64,000 bases of DNA from Candidatus Zixiibacteriota bacterium (lineage in GTDB: Bacteria; Zixibacteria; MSB-5A5; GN15; FEB-12), in contig DAOSXA010000001.1 of assembly GCA_035380245.1 (NCBI GenBank), positions 1 through 64,000 on the forward strand, read 5' to 3'. This document shows positions 33,901 to 41,397 of the stretch, one piece after another. Under the pieces are notes generated by a model. The model saw only the letters and a program-made list of their open reading frames with translations, did not search any database and was not told the DNA's origin. The position numbers were made by a program, and so were the translations under genes. Each line of letters begins with the position of its first letter. Within the stretch, counting starts at the first letter, position 1.

Positions 33901-34044
33901 TAAGCGATCCTCGAAAGTCACCTGTTTCTCAGAGCGAGCACAACGAACCGTGAACGGTGTCGAGTACGGCATGATTTTCCTGAGAATCCGGGCATAGAAA
34001 CGCTCGAAGCGCCTGGTATTTATTGATAGTTCTTTATCGTTCAT
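30964..34044 (-). CDS. GH38 alpha-mannosidase
   Basis: The 1026-residue protein has the standard GH38 layout. The catalytic alpha/beta barrel (about 245-510) begins VGHAHIDTAWLWPVKET, whose His and Asp bind zinc. The nucleophile Asp is in DNLWLPDVFGYSAALPQI, and GGGGPKAEHIEMGRR supplies the second His group. A three-helix domain and long beta-sandwich domains follow to the C-terminus. The family releases alpha-linked mannose from N-glycans or free oligomannosides. No signal peptide is seen, so it acts in the cytoplasm. Its ATG at 34044 overlaps the stop of the sodium:solute symporter gene by four bases, a strong sign that import and mannose removal are coupled. Confidence 0.96.
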   Translation of the reverse strand: MNDKELSINTRRFERFYARILRKIMPYSTPFTVRCARSEKQVTFEDRLKLEYNDLHQGDIWGRRWDSGWMHLTGSIPSDWRGRQTAAHLDVGGEGLVFLPDGTILQGITNGSVFDTEFGRDIVQLSDSCDGGETVELWVESAANGLFGMFCDLDPGPDSTNRYGQYEARLNQARLVVFDTDMWALSLDVRVLLGLIKSLPLNSVRRARIVQNAVEAMNAFAKSNDAPRVAREILATELKKPATASTLTVAAVGHAHIDTAWLWPVKETIRKCARTFATQLDLIDRYPEYVFGASQPQHYQFIKERYPQLYEKIKAAVASGRWEVQGCMWVEADCNVTGGESLVRQILHGKNFFMDEFGVDVDNLWLPDVFGYSAALPQILEKSGVRYFLTQKLSWNQINEFPHHTFIWEGIDSSRVLTHFPPENNYNSQLAVETLNAASERFREKEYVDEFASLFGVGDGGGGPKAEHIEMGRRQADLEGASRVRFGAAGDFLRGLERYRNRLPVWAGELYLELHRGTLTTQALVKRANRKLEHELRAVEMLWSCLSLDKYPQEDIDDIWKTVLLNQFHDIIPGSSITEVYRVTHEQHEQALDRCRRLIQEAGALLGERDENNLTLFNSLHYTYDGAVTLPEKWSGCCVKDDEGHELPCQTANGRSVVRVVIPPYSFLTLCKVEKTPPKVADLDELVLENDLIRYEFNRQGQLIGAFDKEKNRAVIDSGKPGNVLTLYEDFPNDWDAWDVDVFYRDVPLETATVVEVKAVEAGPVLSRLSMKYHLGTSTIIQNVSLGRGSRRLDFETRVDWREKHKMLRVAFPVTVRSDQAAFDIQYGFLRRNTHQNTSWEQAKFEVVGHRYADLSDAAYGVALLNDCKYGYYVENGLLDLNLLRSPNYPDPDADQGEHRFAYSLLPHHGALMESDVIAEAASLNQGLVMFDGLRVDSTLGLPVRLTGEGVSLEVVKKAEKEACWVLRVVETRGCETTAQLELTNPDAVLQETDLMEWNDNTPLSDDDKMALRFKPFEIRTFKLRF

Positions 34045-36002
34045 CGGTTGTTTTCCTCGGGCTGGAGGGGATCGGCTTGATCGTTGACGATAAAGCCGTC
34101 GTCGGCATCGTCTCGTGCTTCGGATTTGAGCCTGCTTCGCATGCGATGGAGATCACGGAAACCGCCGGCAATGAACCAAACAATGATGACCGCCGAAACA
34201 ATTATGTGTATTATCAGGTAGTATCTCCAAAAGGCGGCCCAGGTGGTATCGGCGACATCGTGCGTGAGATTGTAAATAGTCCCGACTGCAAAGACCAGAA
34301 GCCAGGCGCCGGTCCAGATATAACTCAGGATATAGATGATTTTGTCGCCGCGTGTGAACTCCCTGCCCATCCCGAGCATTTTCCACCCCCTCGACGGCGC
34401 CGCCTCGATTACTTCCTTCTCCCCGGCCAGCGAGTATTCACCGCGGTGCAGGAGTTTATCGAGATTGAACTCACGCTTTTTCCCGAACAACGAAAAGAGA
34501 ATGTAAACGATACTGGCTCCGGCCATACTTATGCCCCAGAACCACTGGCCGTTGATAAAGAAATCTGGGATGATCTGGTGAATGATAATGCCGGCCACGG
34601 CGATACCGGAACCGGTGATCATCGCCGCCCAGGCCGCGGCGTTGGTTCCACGTTTCCAATAGAGTCCGCCGATAATAACCGCTCCCGAACCGCCGGCAAA
34701 GATTGCCCCGGTTATGGCAAAGAAAAGAAAGATATATTCCGCCTGCTCGAAAATGAGACTGAAAAAGAAAGCGAACACTCCCACGCCTACGATCGCCAGG
34801 CGCAGCACCCGCAAATGTGTTTTCGGCTCGAACGGTTTTTTACGAAGCGGCATGATGACATCCTGCACGACGATACTACCCCAGGAGTGCATGTAGGCGT
34901 CAAGGGTGCTTATGCTCGCGGCCAGCATCATGGCGGCGAATCCCCCCATCAGCCCTCGCGGCAGAATATGAGTCAGAACGAGCGGTACCTTAACCTGACT
35001 CTGTACCGCATCACCGTCAATGGTGGTCAGTTTATCGGCAACAGCCTGGGCGATATTAGCGAAGTCGGGATGATTGAGAACGGTATAGGCAACGATCGGT
35101 ACGAACAAATACATGATGCCCATCGGCAGATTTCGCAACGAAGTGAGAACCTGACCCATCTTGGCCTCATGAGCACTTTTCGCCGAAGCGTTGTACGCCT
35201 GTGTTCCCTGCCAGGACATGGTACCGTAGATCACTCCGATAATTCCGATCAGAAAATACCAGAAGTTGAAATCCTCGACATGACTCGTCTTGAACGGATT
35301 GATAAGTGAGGCATCCTGCGGTGCGGACATGAGAGCCGACTGAATCGTGTTCCAATCGAAGGCGAAAAAGAAATACACGACCATGGCCACGAAGACGCTG
35401 TACATCAAAACACCCTGGAAGAAATCGGCATATATAACCGAAACCTGGCCGCCGCCCAGTACGAAGTAAAGCGCTACTCCCAACAGAAATATCATCACGA
35501 GCGGAAACGTACTTACTTGAAATCCCAGAACGGCGATGCTTTCCGGGATGCCGCAGAAATAGATGAAAAAGCGTGCTCCCACGGCAGGGAAAATACCGAA
35601 ATTAACGATACCCGATATGAACGCGACAATACCGGTGAAAATACGGAACTCACGACTGTAGCGGGCCTCGAAATACTGCGCCAGGGTAAGCGAGCGAGTC
35701 TCGCGAAAGCGATAGATCACCCAGCCGGATACGGTAATGATCAGAACGACCAGCGCGGTTGTCATACCCCACCAGGACATCGAAAAACCGGCAATCAAAT
35801 TCATCTCAAGGTTACCGACTACGGTAATAGCGCCGATCCCCGCGGCGCCGCTGGCGACACAAAGAATATACCGCCCCGCCGACCGACCGGCTGCCAGGAA
35901 ATCCGCCACACTGCGCATGACGCGTCGTCCGGCTTCTACGGAAAAAAGCATCAGCCCCAGAGATACTACTACGATTGTCCAGTCGAGAAATCCTAAATTC
36001 AT
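34041..36002 (-). CDS. Sodium:solute symporter (SSS family), probable sugar importer
   Basis: The 653-residue inner-membrane protein has about 14 hydrophobic segments. Helix 2 contains the family motif around GAAGIGAITVVGNLEMNLIA, and the intracellular loop has FRETRSLTLAQYFEARYSRE, the tyrosine/glutamate signature of SSS carriers. YALGLY-type sodium-site residues are replaced by LAASISTLDAYMHSWGS in helix 8, as in several sugar/sialate branches. A cytoplasmic C-terminal extension (about 520-650) with two further helices is present. The start is at ATG 36002 (ggag, six-base spacing). Overlap with the GH38 gene and position behind the CBM9 and GH130 genes suggest import of mono- or disaccharides released by the cluster's secreted enzymes. 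Confidence 0.92.
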   Translation of the reverse strand: MNLGFLDWTIVVVSLGLMLFSVEAGRRVMRSVADFLAAGRSAGRYILCVASGAAGIGAITVVGNLEMNLIAGFSMSWWGMTTALVVLIITVSGWVIYRFRETRSLTLAQYFEARYSREFRIFTGIVAFISGIVNFGIFPAVGARFFIYFCGIPESIAVLGFQVSTFPLVMIFLLGVALYFVLGGGQVSVIYADFFQGVLMYSVFVAMVVYFFFAFDWNTIQSALMSAPQDASLINPFKTSHVEDFNFWYFLIGIIGVIYGTMSWQGTQAYNASAKSAHEAKMGQVLTSLRNLPMGIMYLFVPIVAYTVLNHPDFANIAQAVADKLTTIDGDAVQSQVKVPLVLTHILPRGLMGGFAAMMLAASISTLDAYMHSWGSIVVQDVIMPLRKKPFEPKTHLRVLRLAIVGVGVFAFFFSLIFEQAEYIFLFFAITGAIFAGGSGAVIIGGLYWKRGTNAAAWAAMITGSGIAVAGIIIHQIIPDFFINGQWFWGISMAGASIVYILFSLFGKKREFNLDKLLHRGEYSLAGEKEVIEAAPSRGWKMLGMGREFTRGDKIIYILSYIWTGAWLLVFAVGTIYNLTHDVADTTWAAFWRYYLIIHIIVSAVIIVWFIAGGFRDLHRMRSRLKSEARDDADDGFIVNDQADPLQPEENNR

Positions 36003-36070
36003 TTATACTCCGTCGGGTTGAGAGTCATCGCTGACCGGGCGAGTTGTCGCCGGGTTGTTGTGTAAGAAGT

Positions 36071-37198
36071 TCACCTACGGTTCTCCCGGCGCAGACGACC
36101 GTCCTGTGTGATATAAAAATCCACGATGCCGTCATTACTCGATGTCATTGCTTCAAACTGGTTCGAGGTCGCTTCTATCAGGGGAGGCCAGGTGCAATTT
36201 TCAAGCGATACATCCAGACCGAGATCGGACCAGTCTGAAGTGAACCGGCCGTGCTCCGTCCGATAATCCGTCTCCGCGTAATAAACCAGCCGGAGCGCCC
36301 ATCGGATCGGCTCGTAAATATCCTCAACAAAGGGAACTGCTTCGCTGCCCACCACGGTCTGCGTGAACTGCACGATTCCCCACATCTCCGGGTAGTGCAT
36401 CGCAATCAAACCCTGAGGCGACCAAACCCAGTTGTTCTCCGGCAGCGATTTGCCGGTAGTCGAATCAAGCAGTTTGATATACTGTCCGTCTTTGACCTCA
36501 GTCTGCCATTCGACTCTGGAGAAATTCACGCGCCATTGATCCCCCTCATGCGGCGGCGAAGAGCGATGCGCACATTCGGACAATACCTTCCAGGGGATCG
36601 CTATTTCCACACTCCACCCGGAGTCGATGTCGCCGGGTACGTTCAGACTACCGTTGATCGACACTGCTGTCTTCAGTCCCTGGATATCCCAGGCATTGAC
36701 GGCCGGGGCGCCGTCGCGATACGGCTTGATCAGGAGAAGATCCCAGACAGTGTTGAGTGCGTTCATCTCCAGTTCATAGTATTCGTGGGTGTCGCCGTCC
36801 GGATCAATGAACACCTCAAAATCGTTGTCATGATAAATGACGGCGTCGCGCTCGGTGAGTTTACCCCAAATGTCCGGCTCGACCATCTCGGCAGCGACGT
36901 AGAAATAAGTCGAGTCCCACAACATCCGGGCATGAGTATGGAATCGCGGCAAAGGTTTTAGGTCGCCTTCGATATCGACAAACACTTCAGTCGGCGCGGC
37001 TGCCTGCCACGCGGTCTCATCCAGCCTGCCGTCGATTGTCAAAGGCTCAGCCGTTTGATAGCAGACATAGTGACGCGGGGCATAAGGAATCTCTGGAACC
37101 GGGAGCAAATCCGCAGCGAGAGCCGACATTGACAACAGCATCAGCAGAGGCACGACACCGAAAACTATAGAATGCTTCCCGATTGATCTAATCCTCAT
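36071..37198 (-). CDS. Secreted CBM9-like carbohydrate-binding protein
   Basis: The protein has 375 residues from ATG 37198. This internal start is preferred because ggaggcatgtg lies directly before it and a clean signal peptide (to about SALAADL) follows; the open frame extends 61 codons upstream inside the GH130 gene. The body is a family-9-like carbohydrate-binding beta sandwich: PLTIDGRLDETAWQAA, ARMLWDSTYFYVAAEM, HDNDFEVFIDPDGDTH and GWSVEIAIPWKVL. A C-terminal segment of about 100 residues has no known motif. It starts 11 bases before the end of the GH130 gene. A role in capturing glycans outside the inner membrane for the enzymes and symporter encoded next to it is likely. Confidence 0.85.
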   Translation of the reverse strand: MRIRSIGKHSIVFGVVPLLMLLSMSALAADLLPVPEIPYAPRHYVCYQTAEPLTIDGRLDETAWQAAAPTEVFVDIEGDLKPLPRFHTHARMLWDSTYFYVAAEMVEPDIWGKLTERDAVIYHDNDFEVFIDPDGDTHEYYELEMNALNTVWDLLLIKPYRDGAPAVNAWDIQGLKTAVSINGSLNVPGDIDSGWSVEIAIPWKVLSECAHRSSPPHEGDQWRVNFSRVEWQTEVKDGQYIKLLDSTTGKSLPENNWVWSPQGLIAMHYPEMWGIVQFTQTVVGSEAVPFVEDIYEPIRWALRLVYYAETDYRTEHGRFTSDWSDLGLDVSLENCTWPPLIEATSNQFEAMTSSNDGIVDFYITQDGRLRRENRR

Positions 37199-38150
37199 CA
37201 CATGCCTCCAGCAGTTCCCTGACCGTTGTGGTAGCCAGGCAGACCGAGGAATCCGCCGCACCATAATAGACGAACAGTTTTGTATCTTCTTCGATGATCC
37301 CCTCGGAGTTTGTTCTTTCAGGAACCAAACCGGTCGGAAAAACAACATTAGAGACCTGACCGACTTGTTCGTAAAGTTCACGCGGTTCGAGAATGTTGCA
37401 GCGGCTCCTGCCGAGTACCTGCTGCGGTTGTTCCGGATCGAGAAGAACTACTCCGGCCTGGTAGATATTACTGGCTGCGAAATGAGTGGCCACACCGTGA
37501 TAGATATGCAACCAGCCGCGTTGGGTTAGGATCGGCGGCGGACCGGAACCGATCAACTCATCCCAGTAATGGAAACGTCCCTCCATCACCTTACCCTCGT
37601 TCCGCCAGTGTAACAGGTCGTCGGAGGAGGCCAGCTCGATCACACTGCCGCTTTTTACACCACCGTCGACATCTGCGCGATTGGGACGATAGAGCATATA
37701 GTAACGGTTGTTGATTTTCGCGGGGAAAAGCACCGCGTTGCGGGCGTCCTCGTCAAGCATTACACCTATGAAATCGAACTGCCGAAAATCTTTCGTCAGC
37801 GCCAGACCGACTCGACAGCCGTGGTCAGTATCGAGCGCGAGAGTGATGTAGAATACATCTCCGATTCGCACGATCCGGGGGTCATACACGTGGTAGACGC
37901 GAAAATCGAGTTTTTCTATTCCTTTAAATCGGACAATATCATGAGAGGGTTCGAAATTAACCCCGTCGTTACTGACGGCAGGTAGCAGATAAGTTTCGCG
38001 TCCACGATTCTGGACTCTTAGAAGAAGGAGGATCTGCTCACGATAGCGCACAGCGCCCGGATTGAAAACCGATGAGACATCGATCAGATCGGGGCCAAGG
38101 GAAGGGATATCACTCCGCGTTAGAATCGGATTCCGTGGGTCTCTCTGCAT
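37188..38150 (-). CDS. GH130 beta-mannoside phosphorylase
   Basis: The 320-residue protein matches the five-bladed propeller of GH130. It has NPILTRSDIPSLGPDLIDV at the N-terminus, VFNPGAVRYREQILLLLRVQ, VYHVYDPRIVRIGDVFYITL with the Asp expected to act as general acid, RNAVLFPAKINNRYYMLYRP, and the GSGPPPILTQRGWLHIYHGV blade. The family reversibly phosphorolyses beta-mannosides to mannose-1-phosphate plus a shorter sugar, and one branch acts on Man-beta-1,4-GlcNAc from the N-glycan core. Next to GH38, GH20 and GH29 genes that branch is the best guess, but the sequence alone does not fix the acceptor. The first gene of the minus-strand cluster; ATG 38150 has a weak ribosome site. Confidence 0.92.
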   Translation of the reverse strand: MQRDPRNPILTRSDIPSLGPDLIDVSSVFNPGAVRYREQILLLLRVQNRGRETYLLPAVSNDGVNFEPSHDIVRFKGIEKLDFRVYHVYDPRIVRIGDVFYITLALDTDHGCRVGLALTKDFRQFDFIGVMLDEDARNAVLFPAKINNRYYMLYRPNRADVDGGVKSGSVIELASSDDLLHWRNEGKVMEGRFHYWDELIGSGPPPILTQRGWLHIYHGVATHFAASNIYQAGVVLLDPEQPQQVLGRSRCNILEPRELYEQVGQVSNVVFPTGLVPERTNSEGIIEEDTKLFVYYGAADSSVCLATTTVRELLEACDED

Positions 38151-38295
38151 AAGGTTTGGCAGAAAAGTGAGTTTTCATGGCTGGAATATAGGCCCGACAG
38201 GACAGAATGGCAACCGGTTTGTTGCCGTACGGCTCTCGCAAGGCCGTCGACCGCTCCCCTGAACGTGATGTCGCCTCGGAATCCGTTAATAGGCA

Positions 38296-38325
38296 GGAAG
38301 CCCCGTCTCTTCGGACAGGGCTTCC
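38296..38325 (-). terminator. Hairpin after the TonB receptor gene
   Basis: The stem ggaagccc/gggctcc-type (38296-38303 with 38318-38325, perfect eight pairs) begins 13 bases beyond the TonB receptor stop on the minus strand. The inner part (ccgtc..ggac) can extend it. The following bases are only mildly T-rich, so termination efficiency is uncertain, but it separates the receptor operon from the glycan cluster. Confidence 0.5.
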
Positions 38326-38337
38326 AATGCCATAGCA

Positions 38338-40701
38338 CTACATTATCCGGAACGGCGCGGTCAGACGCAAACTAACGTTGCGGCCCATCGACAGCGCGTA
38401 CCCTTTATAAGTGTCGAGGAAATCAACGTACTCCTCATCGAGTGCGTTCTCGATTTCGAGGTTTACCGTAATCGGCTGGCCTTCGAACGACAACGTCGCG
38501 CCGAAAGCCAGGTTCAGCACCGTGTAGGCGTCGGTGCTGGCAGTACCGAACGCAATCACATCGAACTGGGAAAACGGCTCATAAGTCCCGGCTGATTCCT
38601 TGGCCCAGGCATGCTTCACCCGAACCTCCGCAAACGGACTCCGAAGAATCCCCTTTCCCGGCAGATTGAAGCGCAACCCGGCCGTAAGACGATCGGCCGG
38701 CATCAGCGGGAGTTCCTCGCCGGTCTCCTTGTTGTCGCTGGTCAAGGCGGCATAAGCCGTGCTCAACCGCAGCCACGACAGGAGATCCGCTTCGAGCGAC
38801 AATTCCACCCCGGTGATCGTACCATCGGTCTGGTCCGCCTTGAGAATTGGCAGCGTGGTCGTTCCGATCGTGGTGTCAAGGCCCGTGTTGCGTAAAAAGA
38901 TGTAGTTGTCGATCCGATTGTAATAAACCGTCGCGTGCGCCAGCACTCGCTCAGTGCGCAGACGCAGACCAGCGTCAATGTTGTAGCTTCGTTCTGGATC
39001 AAGATAGGGATCACCGACCTGAAACGCCTGCACGCCGCCGTGAACGCCGTTGGCGTGCAACTCGAACAGGTCGGGCGCGCGGAAACCGATGGACAGGTTG
39101 GATGCCGCTGTCAGATTTTCCGTGAGTCGATAGCTGACCCCGGCCGAACCGGACATGACCGAATAATCCTGCTTCAGAACATCATCAGTCTCACCCGCGG
39201 CCGTGTCGGGCAGGTTCATCGCCGGATTGGCATCGGCATCATGCTTACGATAGTCAAAACGAAGACCACCGTTCAAAGTCAAGCGGCGCCAGGAATGCTC
39301 CTCAAAAGCATAAACGCCGATATCCATGATATCCGCGTCCGGGAGCAAACCTGACGCCCGCGTGTCCTGGTTCTGAACGTTCAGATCAATCCCAACCGTT
39401 CCGTTTAATCCGGCAATCGCGTTATGGACCAGATCGAACCGGGCCACATAAACCGTTCGCACCAGATCAACCGCCCAGTCCGGATCATCCTCGAAACTTA
39501 CCCCCTCCTTCGCCTGGCGGACGTTGCGCTGGAAACTGAGCGTCGGCTTGAGAACGACCTTCGGAGACAGCAGAAAATTACCGCGCAGTTTGAGATTGTC
39601 GTTCTCGAGATTCTGCCCGATCGGGCTGCCGTCGCCGAGCAAATAGTTCTGCTCGCTGTCGTAACGGTCGTATTCGGCCCAGAGGTTTCCGAACGACCCG
39701 GTCAGACCGGCCACGGCATAACCGGAAATCTGATCGAAATTGGTGTACGGAAGTTTCCCCGTGAATTTAGGCGTTCCGGCTTCACCTGTTTCGGCATAGG
39801 TGGCCGCTTCGGGAGTGGAAAAATCATCGGCCTTCCGGGAGGTCCATCCGGCCCGGTAGCCGAACATCCCGGAAGCGCCCTCGAGCTCAACCGTTCCGGC
39901 TCGCTCTTTATTATTGGAGAAATACTGCCCCTTGACCTGACCGGTCATATAAGATAAACCGGGCTGGCTGCTCGGGAGGCGCTTGGTAATGACGTTCGCC
40001 ACACCGCCGAGGGCATCAGAACCGTAGAGAATACTCGCCGCTCCCTGGATCACCTCGACTCGTTCCGCCTGGCTCACGTTTAAGACCGGTTGATGGCGGA
40101 ACGAGAACTGGAAGTGCTCCATCGGCACGCCATCCTTCATAACTCGGATGCGATTGCCGCTCAATCCGCGAATCACCGGCTTGCCCGCCTCGGGACCGGT
40201 GCTGATGCTGGAAACTCCGGGAAGGTTTTCGAGAACTTTGCCTAAGGAGGCTGTCTCGTTGGCCGTCAATGCCTGTCCCGACATTACCTGAATATCCTGC
40301 GGGGTGGCGAGGGGATCGGCGGCATTCGGTGACCCGGTGACGGTAATCCGTCCGAGTTCGATCGCTCGTTCTTTCAACTTCACCGTGATCGGTTCATCGC
40401 CGGGTTGGACCTCAACCGTAGCGGAGACATAACCGACGTAGCTCACCTCCACCAGCATCTTCGTATCGGGTAGATTTGCCAACATGAACCGGCCGTCCGA
40501 ATCGGTACGCACGGTTCTGTCGAGAGCCGGTACATTCACAGTGGCATTGCCGACCGGTTGACCGGCCTCATTCAAAACCACTCCCTCGACTCGTACGCCG
40601 TTGGAGCCGGCCGACGGGAAAGCCAAAACGTTGGCCGCGGTTACTAAAAATACCGCCGCTAATATATAAGTTACTATTCTCCATTCAGCTCTTAAGAACA
40701 T
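38338..40701 (-). CDS. TonB-dependent outer-membrane receptor with carboxypeptidase-D-like N-domain
   Basis: The receptor has 787 residues from ATG 40701, which has gaaagg upstream and is followed by a signal sequence; the frame is open 15 codons further. Residues about 30-115 are a carboxypeptidase-regulatory-like domain (VRVEGVVLNEAGQPVGNATV). The plug follows (VLENLPGVSSISTGPEAGKP, VEVIQGAASILYGSDALGGV), then a 22-strand barrel ending in an aromatic-poor ...LRLTAPFRIM. The plug loop MEHFQFSFRHQPVLNV is His/Phe-rich. No SusD-like gene is adjacent. The upstream gene encodes a Cys/His-rich protein, so a metal or metallophore substrate seems more likely than glycans. It is transcribed toward the glycan cluster but separated by a hairpin. 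Confidence 0.93.
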   Translation of the reverse strand: MFLRAEWRIVTYILAAVFLVTAANVLAFPSAGSNGVRVEGVVLNEAGQPVGNATVNVPALDRTVRTDSDGRFMLANLPDTKMLVEVSYVGYVSATVEVQPGDEPITVKLKERAIELGRITVTGSPNAADPLATPQDIQVMSGQALTANETASLGKVLENLPGVSSISTGPEAGKPVIRGLSGNRIRVMKDGVPMEHFQFSFRHQPVLNVSQAERVEVIQGAASILYGSDALGGVANVITKRLPSSQPGLSYMTGQVKGQYFSNNKERAGTVELEGASGMFGYRAGWTSRKADDFSTPEAATYAETGEAGTPKFTGKLPYTNFDQISGYAVAGLTGSFGNLWAEYDRYDSEQNYLLGDGSPIGQNLENDNLKLRGNFLLSPKVVLKPTLSFQRNVRQAKEGVSFEDDPDWAVDLVRTVYVARFDLVHNAIAGLNGTVGIDLNVQNQDTRASGLLPDADIMDIGVYAFEEHSWRRLTLNGGLRFDYRKHDADANPAMNLPDTAAGETDDVLKQDYSVMSGSAGVSYRLTENLTAASNLSIGFRAPDLFELHANGVHGGVQAFQVGDPYLDPERSYNIDAGLRLRTERVLAHATVYYNRIDNYIFLRNTGLDTTIGTTTLPILKADQTDGTITGVELSLEADLLSWLRLSTAYAALTSDNKETGEELPLMPADRLTAGLRFNLPGKGILRSPFAEVRVKHAWAKESAGTYEPFSQFDVIAFGTASTDAYTVLNLAFGATLSFEGQPITVNLEIENALDEEYVDFLDTYKGYALSMGRNVSLRLTAPFRIM

Positions 40702-40843
40702 GTTTAACCTTTCATGGGATAAATACACGATATCCGTTCGACACAACAGGAAACGTCAAATGACTTCCATCGGTCGAGCGCATTCGTTATGACAACAGTC
40801 AATATCAAGCCCTCCTTATCGACTGCGGTTTTAATATGTAGAG

Positions 40844-41248
40844 CTAGATGGAGACGGGAGGAGAGCGGCCAAAACAGACGACCAGGTCCGCTACCGGACT
40901 CATGATCTCTTCGGCGACACTCAAAGCCGAGATTCCGTCATTACAGGGATCCCCGGCTAAAACAACAAAATCCGACGATGAAAGAGTCGTCCAGAAACGA
41001 CAGGCGGCACAACCATGCGATCCGTGAGTGGCCTCACCGGCTTCATTGAAGCAGTAAATTCCGTCGGCGGCAGTACAATGTGTCGTACCACAGCAATCGT
41101 GATCTCCGCAGCAGTTGGTGGGATGTTCGAGGCAATTGTGATTGTGAAAACGATCGATATCGACCACCACCACGAACAGCCAGACCGCAATCAGCCATAC
41201 CAGGCTACGGGTTAATCCGGATGTATGAGGACGGTCGAATAAAAACAT
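40844..41248 (-). CDS. Small membrane-anchored Cys/His-rich protein, probable metal binding
   Basis: The 134-residue protein starts at ATG 41248 (aaagg nine bases before). One N-terminal membrane helix (LVWLIAVWLFVVVVDID) is followed by a compact region, HNHNCLEHPTNCCGDHDCC and GTTHC, packed with His and Cys. A HGSHGCAACRFWTTL motif follows; CxxC-R-F is often seen in small proteins beside metal-linked TonB receptors. The rest is hydrophobic. I cannot name a family with certainty, though DUF2946-like proteins look similar. It is the first gene of a two-gene unit with the TonB receptor about 140 bases downstream. A copper or zinc binding role is inferred from composition only. Confidence 0.75.
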   Translation of the reverse strand: MFLFDRPHTSGLTRSLVWLIAVWLFVVVVDIDRFHNHNCLEHPTNCCGDHDCCGTTHCTAADGIYCFNEAGEATHGSHGCAACRFWTTLSSSDFVVLAGDPCNDGISALSVAEEIMSPVADLVVCFGRSPPVSI

Positions 41249-41397
41249 GGTTTAGTGCCTTTCGCAGCAATTACGCGAATCCGGCACTAAAACGCAAGAG
41301 ATGGCTTTAACTGATTACCGATTGCCCGAAAAAGAAACCACCGGTTATGAACCGTTACTTCGTTGCCCCAATTCAGAACTACAGCCGCCCTGACATT

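Noticed and set aside
34023..35309. 428-codon plus-strand frame opposite the sodium symporter
   Set aside because: Hydrophilic low-complexity translation antisense to a well-supported membrane protein, with no ribosome site or family motif.
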